Below are positions 1 through 6,851 of a DNA stretch of 6,942 nt, in pieces. The stretch is from Phycisphaerales bacterium. GTDB lineage: Bacteria; Planctomycetota; Phycisphaerae; UBA1845; Fen-1342. The DNA lies in the NCBI GenBank assembly GCA_022839625.1, contig JALHJL010000092.1, positions 1 through 6,942 on the forward strand. The letters are read 5' to 3'. The stretch's first letter is position 1. Every line of letters begins with the position of its first letter. A model generated the notes under the pieces. That model searched no databases. It had not been told where the DNA came from and saw only the letters and a list, made by a program, of their open reading frames with translations. The position numbers were made by a program, and so were the translations under genes.

Positions 1-3000
1 GGTCGCTGTCCGTGAAAACCCGCGTCAGGCGGTTCTCGAAATCGTAGGTGAACCCGTAGCCGCGCTCGTTGCGGATCAGGTTGCCCCTGGCATCGTGCAA
101 CGGCGTTGTCACGCCGCCCGAGATCGAGGTGTATTGGTTGAGGATGTTGTCGGCGTACGTGGTGACGACGGCGTCACGGCCCCGATAGGTTTCCCAGTTG
201 CTCAGGTCGTCGAGCTGCCAATCCTCGAAGGGCCCGCCTGGGTAATCGAGCCGGTCGAGTCGGTGCAGCCGATCGTGCGTGAAGCCGTGCAGCCCGTTCT
301 CGGCCGGCCGGTTCGCGACCGTCTGCGTGTCCAGGTTCGACGCCGGATCGTACGCATTGGTAAACGCCAGCGAAGCCGTGACCGTACCACCCTGGCCGCC
401 GGTGCTGCCGGTGCGGACCGCGTTGTTGATCTGTTGCGGGCGACGAAGCTGGTCCGGGCGCTGCCAAGTCAGTTCGACCCACACCTCGCCGGGCGTGTGG
501 CTTGTGCGCACCTGGCGGAAGGTGACGCTTTGCCCGGCGTAGTCGTAGTTGGCGAGGCGGCTGCCGTTGCGATCGATCGTGGAAACCTGGCCGAACCCGT
601 CATGCCCATAGGCCAGCGTCTCGCCGCAGCCCGTGGGATATGTGAGGTCCGCCCGTTCGCCGGCCGTGTTGTAGCTGAAAGTCAGCGTCTTGGCGACGCC
701 GTCGACGGTCTGCGTCTCGCTGACCGGCTCATCGACGAATGCGGGCGCGCTTGTGCCATCGCCGTAGACGTACGTCGTCTTCGTCTGCGACGTGGCGAGC
801 GGACCCACGCTCGCCGCCGTCCGGCGGCCGAGGGGATCGTACGTGAACTCCTCGAGCAACGTCCCCCCGGCGCTGTTCTGCCGCTTCTCCAGCACCTGGC
901 CGCGCCAGTTCGGCTTGAACCATGTAACAAAGCCGTCCTCGGCCGTGCGAGTTTGCATCCGTCCGGCGTTGTCGTATGCGAAGGCGACGAACGCGCTGTT
1001 GGGGTGCGTGATGCGCGTGCGCCGGCTGGCCAGGTCGTATTGGTAGCTCGTGACCTGCGGCCCCTCGCCGTCGTTGGCGGTGACGCTGCTCAGGTCGCCC
1101 TTTTGCGTGTAGGCGAACGTGATCGTTCTCTGATCCGCGCCCCCGAAGTCCTCGGTGAGCTGCGTGCGCTGGCCGATCCCGTTGTACGCGTCTCTGGTAA
1201 CATAGCCCTTCGGATCAGTCGTCGTCAGCCGGCGGTTGGCTGCGTCGTAGGTATAGCTGGTTGTGATCGCTGGCAGGCTGCCCTCCCAACTTTCGGCGCG
1301 TAGACGCCCAAGCACGTCGAACGTGCTTCGCTGCACCCGTGTGCCGATCTCATCGGCGATCGTGCGGGTCTCGGGCCGGGTCGAGCCGGCGTAGTAGCCG
1401 ATCGTCTCCAAGTTGCCAGCGACGGGGTGCGTGACACTGCTGAGCCGGCCGATGCTGTCGTAATCCCAAGTCGTTGTGCGCGGCGTGCCGGCGTCGTAGA
1501 CGGTCCGCGACAGCATTCGGCCGACACCGTCGTGCTCGGTGTCGAGGACACGGTCAGCGTTTGTATTGACTGGCCCGGCCGACGTGGGCGAGTACATTCG
1601 CGCCCAGCGGCTCTGGAAGCCGAGCGCGTCGTACTCCCAGCGCTGCTGATCGAGCGCCATACCCGCGCCGTCGTAGCGCACCTCCAACGCCTTCTGCTCT
1701 CGACTCGTGAACGTCGTCTCCACACGAAGCTGGAGATTGGCCGTACCCTCGTAGTGCCGGCTCCGCCAGCGCTGGCCGAGCGCATCGAAGTCGAACCGCG
1801 TGCGGTTGCCCACGGGATCATCAATAGTCGTAACGTTCCCGCGCCCGTCGGTTTGGTAATCGGTGAACGCCTCGGTCAGCGGCGAGGCGGTCAGCCGTTG
1901 CGTCATCGAGTCCGGGTAGTCGAAACACGTGAACGCCCGCGTGATGATCGCATCGCCAAGCCCCGCGTCGACGGTTCGCGTACCGACCTCGTTGCCCGTC
2001 ACATCGAACGTCGTGATGGTGAACCGGTCTGCGTTGTTGTTGAGCGCAGGCGGGCTGGCCAATAGGCGCTCGGTCCATGCTCGACCGAGCTCGTCGATTT
2101 CCCGGCGCAGGTCGAAGCGGATCGGCCCTGCGGCGCCCTCCTGGACATACTGCCGCACGACATCGCGTCCCAGCGACTGGCCATTGGCGAGATACTCGTA
2201 CCGGGTGTAGACGTCGTAGCCGGTGGTCCCGTCGCCGCGGTCGATGCGGTACGCCCTCCGGTCGAAGGCGTCGTAGAAGTATTCCGAGTGATCCGGCAGG
2301 TCGGCGGCGGTTCCGTTCAGCCGCTCGTCGAGATTACCGTTCAGGTCGTAAGCGTACGTGTTCGTGAGGATCGTCGTGCCACCAGTCCCACCTCCATAAT
2401 CGCCGCCGAAGCCAACGAATTCGCTCGCCAGCAGGCCGCGACCATCACGGACCGACCGAACCCACGTCCGCTCGCCGCTGCCGAAGCCGTCATCCGGATA
2501 AGTGATCTGCCGGACTCGGTCCTGATGGTCGTAGGCGTAGGTCCAGATGTACGTACCGGGCTTCGTCGTGTGTGTCGTCGTTTTCGTCGTGACCCGACCG
2601 TAAACGTCATAGGCGAACGTCGTCACCTGCCAGCCGGACGGATCATCGAGCGTGAATTCGCCAACATGGTCGGCAATCCAGACCTCCTCCAGGCGCCCCG
2701 CGTTCGCGCCGCTTGTAAAGTAGAAGTACTTGGTCTGCTGCAGCACCGGCCCTGGACCGGCGCCCGGGTCGGCATACGTGTACTGACCGAGAAGCAGGCC
2801 CGAACCATTGTTGGGATGCCCTGGTTCATCGTAAACGCGGAACGTGGTGTAGCCGTCCGCATCGGTCTGAGATGTGCGGTCGCCAAAGGCGTTGTGGTAG
2901 GTCGCGGTCACGCGCGTCCCGCAGTCGCCGGTCTCGGTGAGCGTCGCGGGCTGGTCGTACGCGTCGTAGGTCTGGCTGATCGTGATGACGTTGTTCTGGC

Positions 3001-5422
3001 CGTCGCGCCGCGTGCCCGGGTTCCCCGGAGTGTTGACCCGCTTCTTGTTCACTGGGTCATACCCGAACGTCTCGACCTGGGCGGGTATCACAGCGCCGCT
3101 GCCGCTGTTTGCGGCGCTGATCGAAGGGCGTGTCCGGCTGGTCAGAAAGCCTGTCGTCGCATCATACTGCATCGTCGCGGTCGCGTTGTCCCGCGCGACC
3201 ACCGTCTCAGACGTGGTCTGCCAGATGCCGGCGAACTGGCCGTGCGTGTACCTGCGTTCGTCTACCAGCGTCGCACCGTTAACGCTCGCCAAGCCCGGCG
3301 CGGCCCGGAACGTCCGCAGGATGTTGAAGTTTGAATCGAATACTGTGTACTCGGCGACCAGACCGCTCGGCAGGCGTTTCTCGATCGTGTAGAACCCGCC
3401 CGGAACGTCCAGGTCTTCGTTTTCGCGATACAGCGTCGTGGTGATGGACGACGTGCCTGAGAAGACCGGTACGTTTGGATCGTTCGGGTCCACGATCAGC
3501 ATTTGGAGATCATGAAACTCCTCCATCTCCACGACGCGATTGAAGCTGTCAAACGTGTAGACGGTGGCCTGGTACTCCGTGTCGCTCACATAGCACTGGT
3601 TGACCATGAACGTATTGCCGGTGAAACCGAACCCGCCCGGAGTCGGCAGGTAGTTCTGACGGCTGAGTACCTGGAATGTCGGACCGTTACCGCGTGTGGT
3701 CTCGATCACTCGACCTTGCACATCGTATTCGAAATCGAGCAGGACGTTTCCCGCTGCGTCAAGGACGCGATCTACTTTGCCATCCAGAGCAGGATTGCCC
3801 GAGCCGAAAATGTACTCATACTGTCGATCCGGTCCGCCGACCCAGGCGGCGGATTTCAGGTAGCGCTGGCCCGAGACCTCTTGTCCAAACAGGATGTCAA
3901 GCTCTCGCGAGCCGCCGCCGGCGGCCGTCCCCGTCACGGTAAGGAGCAGATCATTGCCTTGCGGGGTCCGCGCATAGATGATTGCGTTGCCGTCAACGTC
4001 CGTCTGCGACACAAGGTCGCCGACAACTCCTCCGCCACTGTAGGTGTAAGTCCGAATCGTACCGCCGCCGCGGCTCACGCGCGCCAGTTTGAGCTCCGTC
4101 TCGCCGAGGTTGCTTCCCCCGCCAGGGCGCTGGTAGTGGTAGCTGAGTCCTTCGCATCCATCTGTGACGACAAGTTCCGAACCAACTTGCTGAAAGGACC
4201 AGCCCGGCAGGTCGTCAACCGCGCACCACACACCGAAGAGGTTCACGCGCACAAACGCGTTGCAGCCGTAGTCCGTGTGCCACCACGCGTTCACGCCGAG
4301 CGACTCCTCAAGTGTCGCGCCCACTCGAAAACGTGCATGTCCGCTCCGCAGCACGGGTAGATCGGAGGTCAAGTCGTTGATCAGCCGCGTGCCGGCTCCG
4401 TCGAACTCGGCGCTGCGCCGCTGATCATCGTTGAGAGTGCTGATGGGCAACGCATCCTCGGGGGCAAGTGCCTCAGCATCGCGGCACCAGTTCTCGGGAA
4501 GCTCCAGCGTGAAGACCTGGACGTTGGCGCCGCCGTGGGGCCGGAACCGAATGCCCTCTGGGCAGTCGCCGATCGCCTTGCAGAAGGTGTCGACATTGCT
4601 CCCCCAATTGAAGGAGTGGACGCGCAGTTTCACCGACTCCCGGCCGGCATCTCTCGTGCTGCGACCCGTCTTGATTGCGACCTTCACGTATTGCGGGTTG
4701 GCGACGAGATTGGCGTAGCGGAGATCGTTGTTCGTGGATACCTGCGTGTTGACGACAAGCTGGGGCTGCCAGGGCTGCAGGATGACGGAGCCGCAGAAGT
4801 AGCTGGAACCGCTGCGGACGTTGCCGTGCAGGGTCACGTCGAAGACCGTCGGGTTGTACTCCGCCGTTACGAAGAACAGCGTCCCTTGGCACTCGGCGCC
4901 GGAGCCGAAGCCGCTCAATTCCACCATGTACCGTGCTGCGGCATCGACCGGACTGCGCGCCGGCGAGCACTCCAGTGGTACTTCGCGAACGCGCCCCAGG
5001 CGCGCGATCGGGCGCAGGACGATCTGATAGTTAGGGGCCAGACCCGGATCGCTGCCGTCGTCAAAGCCGTCCGGCAGGTCCAAGAGCGGGAGATTGATGA
5101 ACTCGATCCCCGAATAGCAGAAGCCCTGAATCCGAATCCAGTTGTGCTGGTAGAACATGGTCGAGAACACCGGCCAGCGTCCGGATGGGAACCCGGAGGA
5201 GCAACCATCGCACGGCCAGCCCGTAGATGAGATGCTTGGCGAGCATTCGTCGCAGTCAGTAGCCGGGCTGCAGGGCGAACCTGCGGCCGCGTACTCACAG
5301 AAAGGAGGATTGCCGACGCGGTCGTTGTAAATCGGCGGCGCCTGCTGCGCGACCGCCTCGCCGCCCCACCAACCGACCACCATCGAGAAGGTAAACGCAT
5401 TCGCCCAGAGCTTCCGTCTCAT
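1..5422 (-). CDS. Secreted giant YD/RHS-repeat protein, C-terminus missing (runs off left edge)
   Basis: One frame stays open for 1807 codons from ATG 5422 to the left edge; I checked every triplet and found no stop. An in-frame stop lies upstream at 5507-5509, with no other start codon between, so this start is firm. Residues 1-25 are a signal peptide (MRRK, hydrophobic stretch, AVA before QQAPP), so the product is exported. Residues 42-74 are cysteine-rich. Residues 84 to about 455 form a domain I do not recognise, with further cysteines. From about 455 on come YD repeats, for example FEYDVQGRV (564-572), YTYDAANRR (from 1390) and FTYDPLGRR (1526-1534). The last visible repeat, GFTYDFENRLTRV (1790-1802), resembles the segment just before the RHS core in known members. 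RHS proteins form a beta-strand shell that often encloses a C-terminal toxin; other members act in surface attachment. The C-terminal tip is outside the window, so the role here is unknown. The gene is divergent from the XRE regulator at 5722. Confidence 0.93.
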   Translation of the reverse strand, partial: MRRKLWANAFTFSMVVGWWGGEAVAQQAPPIYNDRVGNPPFCEYAAAGSPCSPATDCDECSPSISSTGWPCDGCSSGFPSGRWPVFSTMFYQHNWIRIQGFCYSGIEFINLPLLDLPDGFDDGSDPGLAPNYQIVLRPIARLGRVREVPLECSPARSPVDAAARYMVELSGFGSGAECQGTLFFVTAEYNPTVFDVTLHGNVRSGSSYFCGSVILQPWQPQLVVNTQVSTNNDLRYANLVANPQYVKVAIKTGRSTRDAGRESVKLRVHSFNWGSNVDTFCKAIGDCPEGIRFRPHGGANVQVFTLELPENWCRDAEALAPEDALPISTLNDDQRRSAEFDGAGTRLINDLTSDLPVLRSGHARFRVGATLEESLGVNAWWHTDYGCNAFVRVNLFGVWCAVDDLPGWSFQQVGSELVVTDGCEGLSYHYQRPGGGSNLGETELKLARVSRGGGTIRTYTYSGGGVVGDLVSQTDVDGNAIIYARTPQGNDLLLTVTGTAAGGGSRELDILFGQEVSGQRYLKSAAWVGGPDRQYEYIFGSGNPALDGKVDRVLDAAGNVLLDFEYDVQGRVIETTRGNGPTFQVLSRQNYLPTPGGFGFTGNTFMVNQCYVSDTEYQATVYTFDSFNRVVEMEEFHDLQMLIVDPNDPNVPVFSGTSSITTTLYRENEDLDVPGGFYTIEKRLPSGLVAEYTVFDSNFNILRTFRAAPGLASVNGATLVDERRYTHGQFAGIWQTTSETVVARDNATATMQYDATTGFLTSRTRPSISAANSGSGAVIPAQVETFGYDPVNKKRVNTPGNPGTRRDGQNNVITISQTYDAYDQPATLTETGDCGTRVTATYHNAFGDRTSQTDADGYTTFRVYDEPGHPNNGSGLLLGQYTYADPGAGPGPVLQQTKYFYFTSGANAGRLEEVWIADHVGEFTLDDPSGWQVTTFAYDVYGRVTTKTTTHTTKPGTYIWTYAYDHQDRVRQITYPDDGFGSGERTWVRSVRDGRGLLASEFVGFGGDYGGGTGGTTILTNTYAYDLNGNLDERLNGTAADLPDHSEYFYDAFDRRAYRIDRGDGTTGYDVYTRYEYLANGQSLGRDVVRQYVQEGAAGPIRFDLRREIDELGRAWTERLLASPPALNNNADRFTITTFDVTGNEVGTRTVDAGLGDAIITRAFTCFDYPDSMTQRLTASPLTEAFTDYQTDGRGNVTTIDDPVGNRTRFDFDALGQRWRSRHYEGTANLQLRVETTFTSREQKALEVRYDGAGMALDQQRWEYDALGFQSRWARMYSPTSAGPVNTNADRVLDTEHDGVGRMLSRTVYDAGTPRTTTWDYDSIGRLSSVTHPVAGNLETIGYYAGSTRPETRTIADEIGTRVQRSTFDVLGRLRAESWEGSLPAITTSYTYDAANRRLTTTDPKGYVTRDAYNGIGQRTQLTEDFGGADQRTITFAYTQKGDLSSVTANDGEGPQVTSYQYDLASRRTRITHPNSAFVAFAYDNAGRMQTRTAEDGFVTWFKPNWRGQVLEKRQNSAGGTLLEEFTYDPLGRRTAASVGPLATSQTKTTYVYGDGTSAPAFVDEPVSETQTVDGVAKTLTFSYNTAGERADLTYPTGCGETLAYGHDGFGQVSTIDRNGSRLANYDYAGQSVTFRQVRTSHTPGEVWVELTWQRPDQLRRPQQINNAVRTGSTGGQGGTVTASLAFTNAYDPASNLDTQTVANRPAENGLHGFTHDRLHRLDRLDYPGGPFEDWQLDDLSNWETYRGRDAVVTTYADNILNQYTSISGGVTTPLHDARGNLIRNERGYGFTYDFENRLTRVFTDSD
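2..4060 (-). repeat. YD-repeat array within the RHS protein (about residues 455-1807)
   Basis: This is a protein-level repeat. Tyr-Asp recurs roughly twenty times, usually in the pattern aromatic-x-Tyr-Asp-x-x-Gly-Arg/Asn-hydrophobic, with Phe-Asp variants such as FDFDALGQR and STFDVLGRL. On the plus strand it appears as recurring gtcgta/atcgta hexamers. The units are diverged rather than identical copies, so this is an old protein repeat and not a recent DNA duplication. The left boundary is approximate and was set at the first repeat-like strand, TYTYSGGG, from residue 458. Confidence 0.88.
5348..5422 (-). other. Signal peptide of the RHS-repeat protein
   Basis: The first 25 residues have a basic start (M-R-R-K), a hydrophobic core around residues 9-19 (AFTFSMVVGWW), and an Ala-Val-Ala signal peptidase I motif at 23-25 followed by QQAPP. 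This fits Sec-dependent export. There is no lipobox cysteine: the first cysteine is at residue 42, so a lipoprotein is unlikely. Confidence 0.75.
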
Positions 5423-5428
5423 CGCGCC

Positions 5429-5434
5429 ACCTCC
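5429..5434 (-). promoter_or_regulatory. Ribosome binding site of the RHS-repeat gene
   Basis: The minus strand reads GGAGGT, six bases before the ATG at 5422. It is a near-perfect anti-16S match at normal spacing, and it decides the start codon. Confidence 0.85.
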
Positions 5435-5503
5435 GCTTGATCTGGCGCTAGCGTTGCCTTGCGGCAGAGACGCTGGCAGGCAGGTTCGTCTCGGACGCCC
5501 GAT

Positions 5504-5532
5504 AGTCTACCGCGATCCAGCCGGCCATCCAA
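5504..5532 (-). promoter_or_regulatory. Weak candidate promoter for the RHS-repeat gene
   Basis: On the minus strand, TTGGAT (5532-5527) and TAGACT (5509-5504) are separated by 17 bases. The -35 box matches the sigma70 consensus at three of six positions and the -10 box at four of six. It would give a leader of about 75 bases. I saw no better pair in this intergenic region, but a match this weak could be chance. Confidence 0.25.
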
Positions 5533-5604
5533 GCCAGGATCGCGCTGGAGTTCCGTTACGCCCCTGTGAGTGGCGTGCCGTCACCAGGCGGCGCAACCGG
5601 GCAC

Positions 5605-5622
5605 GGCCGGCCGCCTCCGGCC
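5605..5622. other. GC-rich hairpin in the divergent intergenic region
   Basis: GGCCGG (5605-5610) and CCGGCC (5617-5622) form a perfect 6-bp stem with a 6-base loop. There is no T run on either side, and both neighbouring genes point away from it, so it does not act as their terminator. The rest of 5423-5721 holds no convincing gene. Confidence 0.35.
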
Positions 5623-5721
5623 CCGCAGACGACGTTGAACCGCTTCACGGAACGCCGCGAGCGTTCCACCTCCTGACAAGCAAATCGTGGCAAGCCGGCC
5701 TGACTTCAAGATCGGGTTAGA

Positions 5722-5967
5722 ATGGCCACCAAGTCCCGGCATGCCACCGCTTACCGCTCGCTGCCCGCGTTCCTGCGAACGCTGCGGGAAGAGGCGGGCC
5801 TGACACAGCGCGCGCTGGGCAAGCGGCTCCGCAAGCGACAGAGCTACGTCTACAACTGCGAAACTGCCAACCGGCGGGTGGACGTGACTGAGTTCCTCGC
5901 CTGGGTCAAGGCGTGCCGGACCGATCTGCTGCTCGCCCTCCACCGCTTCATCCGCCGGCGCTTCTGA
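5722..5967 (+). CDS. Small XRE-family helix-turn-helix regulator, complete (81 aa)
   Basis: This is a single-domain DNA-binding protein of the XRE/Cro type. Helix 1 is around residues 14-25 (LPAFLRTLREEAG). The signature AGLTQRALGKRL (25-36) forms the second helix. QSYVYNCETANRRV (40-53) is the recognition helix and the turn after it, with the family's conserved Glu at 47. DVTEFLAWVKAC (54-65) and the tail complete the five-helix fold. The length is normal for short stand-alone XRE repressors. The start is forced by an in-frame stop at 5701-5703; no good ribosome binding site is visible upstream. The gene is divergent from the RHS gene (299 bases between starts) and lies 109 bases before a second XRE start. 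It could repress itself or the RHS gene, but nothing in the sequence shows its target. The basic run KRLRKR (34-39) is unusually charged. Confidence 0.85.
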   Translation: MATKSRHATAYRSLPAFLRTLREEAGLTQRALGKRLRKRQSYVYNCETANRRVDVTEFLAWVKACRTDLLLALHRFIRRRF

Positions 5968-6038
5968 ATGCTCGGGCAGAGCCCACCGCGCCTCGCAACG
6001 TTGAACGACCCGCCCCGCGCGGACCCGCCAGCCACCGC

Positions 6039-6056
6039 GTTGACTCTTCGATCAAC
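6039..6056. promoter_or_regulatory. Palindrome over the -35 box, possible operator
   Basis: GTTGA (6039-6043) and TCAAC (6052-6056) are perfect inverted arms around an 8-base centre. They cover the -35 element of the promoter before the second XRE gene. This position and size suit an autorepressor site. Five-base arms can arise by chance, so the call is tentative. Confidence 0.35.
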
Positions 6057-6068
6057 GCCCGGTACAAG
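6040..6068 (+). promoter_or_regulatory. Sigma70-type promoter giving a near-leaderless transcript of the second XRE gene
   Basis: TTGACT (6040-6045, five of six consensus) and TACAAG (6063-6068, four of six) are separated by exactly 17 bases. Initiation about seven bases after the -10 box would fall at 6075-6077, on or next to the ATG at 6077. No ribosome binding site precedes that ATG. Leaderless messages are known for several controller (C) proteins of restriction-modification systems, which are XRE-type regulators. Confidence 0.5.
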
Positions 6069-6076
6069 CGCCCGTT

Positions 6077-6178
6077 ATGGAACTCGGCTCCTTCATCCGC
6101 GAACGGCGACAGGCCGCGGCGATATCGCTTCGCGCCCTGGCGCAAGCCGTCGGCTGCGATGTGGCGTACCTGTCGCGG
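6077..6178 (+). pseudogene. 5' fragment of a second XRE regulator, broken after the recognition helix
   Basis: The first 34 codons read as a clear XRE start: helix 1 LGSFIRERRQAAA, helix 2 SLRALAQAVG, recognition helix DVAYLSR. Family members normally continue with I/V-E-x-G and two more helices. Here the sequence turns at about 6178 into GFSLLPLRRARAAG, which does not look like this family. The frame stays open to 6394, but that part is the antisense of the nuclease gene. The other two plus-strand frames do not restore an HTH continuation either. The best explanation is truncation by an insertion at 6177-6181, with the 3' half beyond the right edge of the window. If translated, the product would lack helices 4 and 5 and probably not fold as a repressor. 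It has its own promoter and lies 109 bases after the intact XRE gene, on the same strand. Confidence 0.6.
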
Positions 6179-6851
6179 GGGTTTTCTCTACTTCCGCTTC
6201 GCCGCGCCCGCGCAGCCGGATGCTGTAGCGGTCGATGGTCTCGGGGGCGATCCGGCGGGAGATGCGATGGACGCGCTGGAGGCGAGAGTCCGCAAGCTCC
6301 CACCCAGCCGGCACGATCAGTCGCTGGCGGCCGAGCCCGCTCTCGTCAATCGCGATCGGATGCGGGAAGACGTACATCTTGCGGTTGCGGATGAAGCCGT
6401 CCGCGAACGAACCGAAATCGTGAACGGCGACGTTCAGGTGCTCGTCGGCGAGTTCGTGGTCGCAGTTGATCAAGTCGCCATGCGCCAGGCTCAGACTGTG
6501 CACGGGCCGATCCTGCCCCCGGCCCTCGTAGAGGAAGAACACGAGGAACACGTCCCGCCCGAGCTTGCAGCCGGATGGGATCGTGCTGTTGAAGTCGATC
6601 GTCGTGCGTGCGGGACGCCCATTCGCAAATGCAAGGGACTTGATCTCGTACCCGGCGATGTCCGGCTCCGCGCCCACCCAGAAGTCCGGGTAACTATTAC
6701 GGCCTTGCTGCTCGAACGGGACGCCGAGTGCACTCACCCGATCGATGAACCAGTCCTGGGCGAAGTACTCCTTGTCGTTCGCGCTCCGCGGCCGCATGCA
6801 GTCGCCAGCGCGGCAAGCGCGGACCATCTCGCAGAAGATGTCGAGGTTCAT
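6093..6851 (-). CDS. PD-(D/E)XK nuclease-like protein, possible type II restriction endonuclease (252 aa)
   Basis: I do not recognise the exact family, but the residues of a PD-(D/E)XK nuclease core are present: Pro55-Asp56 in YPDFWVG, then Glu69-Ile-Lys71 in GYEIKSL, thirteen residues from Asp56 to Glu69. An upstream helix holds a candidate Glu28 (NDKEYFAQDWF). A hydrophobic strand, VFLVFFLY (101-108), follows as expected for the core fold. Such enzymes cut DNA using Asp, Glu and Lys to hold metal. A restriction role is plausible, but no methyltransferase gene is visible. The ATG at 6851 overlaps the stop of the upstream transposase fragment (ATGA), which suggests translational coupling; GGAG abuts the ATG. 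Met9 and Met19 are alternative starts. The last 27 residues (226-252) are encoded antisense to the broken XRE gene and look non-native; the natural domain probably ends near EVEKTP (220-225). The gene could also be an uncharacterised nuclease of another role. Confidence 0.65.
   Translation of the reverse strand: MNLDIFCEMVRACRAGDCMRPRSANDKEYFAQDWFIDRVSALGVPFEQQGRNSYPDFWVGAEPDIAGYEIKSLAFANGRPARTTIDFNSTIPSGCKLGRDVFLVFFLYEGRGQDRPVHSLSLAHGDLINCDHELADEHLNVAVHDFGSFADGFIRNRKMYVFPHPIAIDESGLGRQRLIVPAGWELADSRLQRVHRISRRIAPETIDRYSIRLRGRGEAEVEKTPATGTPHRSRRLAPGREAISPRPVAVRG

Noticed and set aside
95..1303. 402-codon plus-strand frame
   Set aside because: It lies antisense to the YD-repeat gene. Its composition (Arg, Val and Ala rich, no domain) is that of a shadow of Tyr-Asp-Gly-Arg codons in GC-rich DNA.
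1427..2065. 212-codon plus-strand frame
   Set aside because: Antisense shadow of the RHS gene, with no recognisable motif and no convincing start signal.
2288..3334. 348-codon plus-strand frame
   Set aside because: Antisense shadow of the RHS gene. The opposite strand reads clear YD repeats across the whole span.
3503..4360. 285-codon plus-strand frame
   Set aside because: Antisense to the RHS gene where the minus strand has FEYDVQGRV-type repeats. No domain seen.
4535..5230. 231-codon plus-strand frame
   Set aside because: Antisense to the N-terminal domain of the RHS protein. No motif, and the minus-strand frame has a signal peptide and a strong ribosome binding site.
5454..5720. 88-codon plus-strand frame in the intergenic region
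   Set aside because: Arg/Pro/Gly-rich with no motif, and no ribosome binding site was seen. It covers the probable control region of two divergent genes.
5581..5943. 120-codon minus-strand frame
   Set aside because: Mostly antisense to the intact XRE regulator. No motif.
5974..5984. GGGC-AGA-GCCC hairpin after the first XRE gene as a terminator
   Set aside because: Only a four-base stem with a three-base loop and no following T run.
6077..6394. Second XRE gene as an intact 105-residue protein, or one repaired by a frameshift in the G run 6177-6181
   Set aside because: None of the three plus frames after 6178 restores the E-x-G motif and helices 4-5 of the fold. The downstream sequence is better explained as nuclease coding DNA on the other strand. 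A sequencing error cannot be fully excluded.
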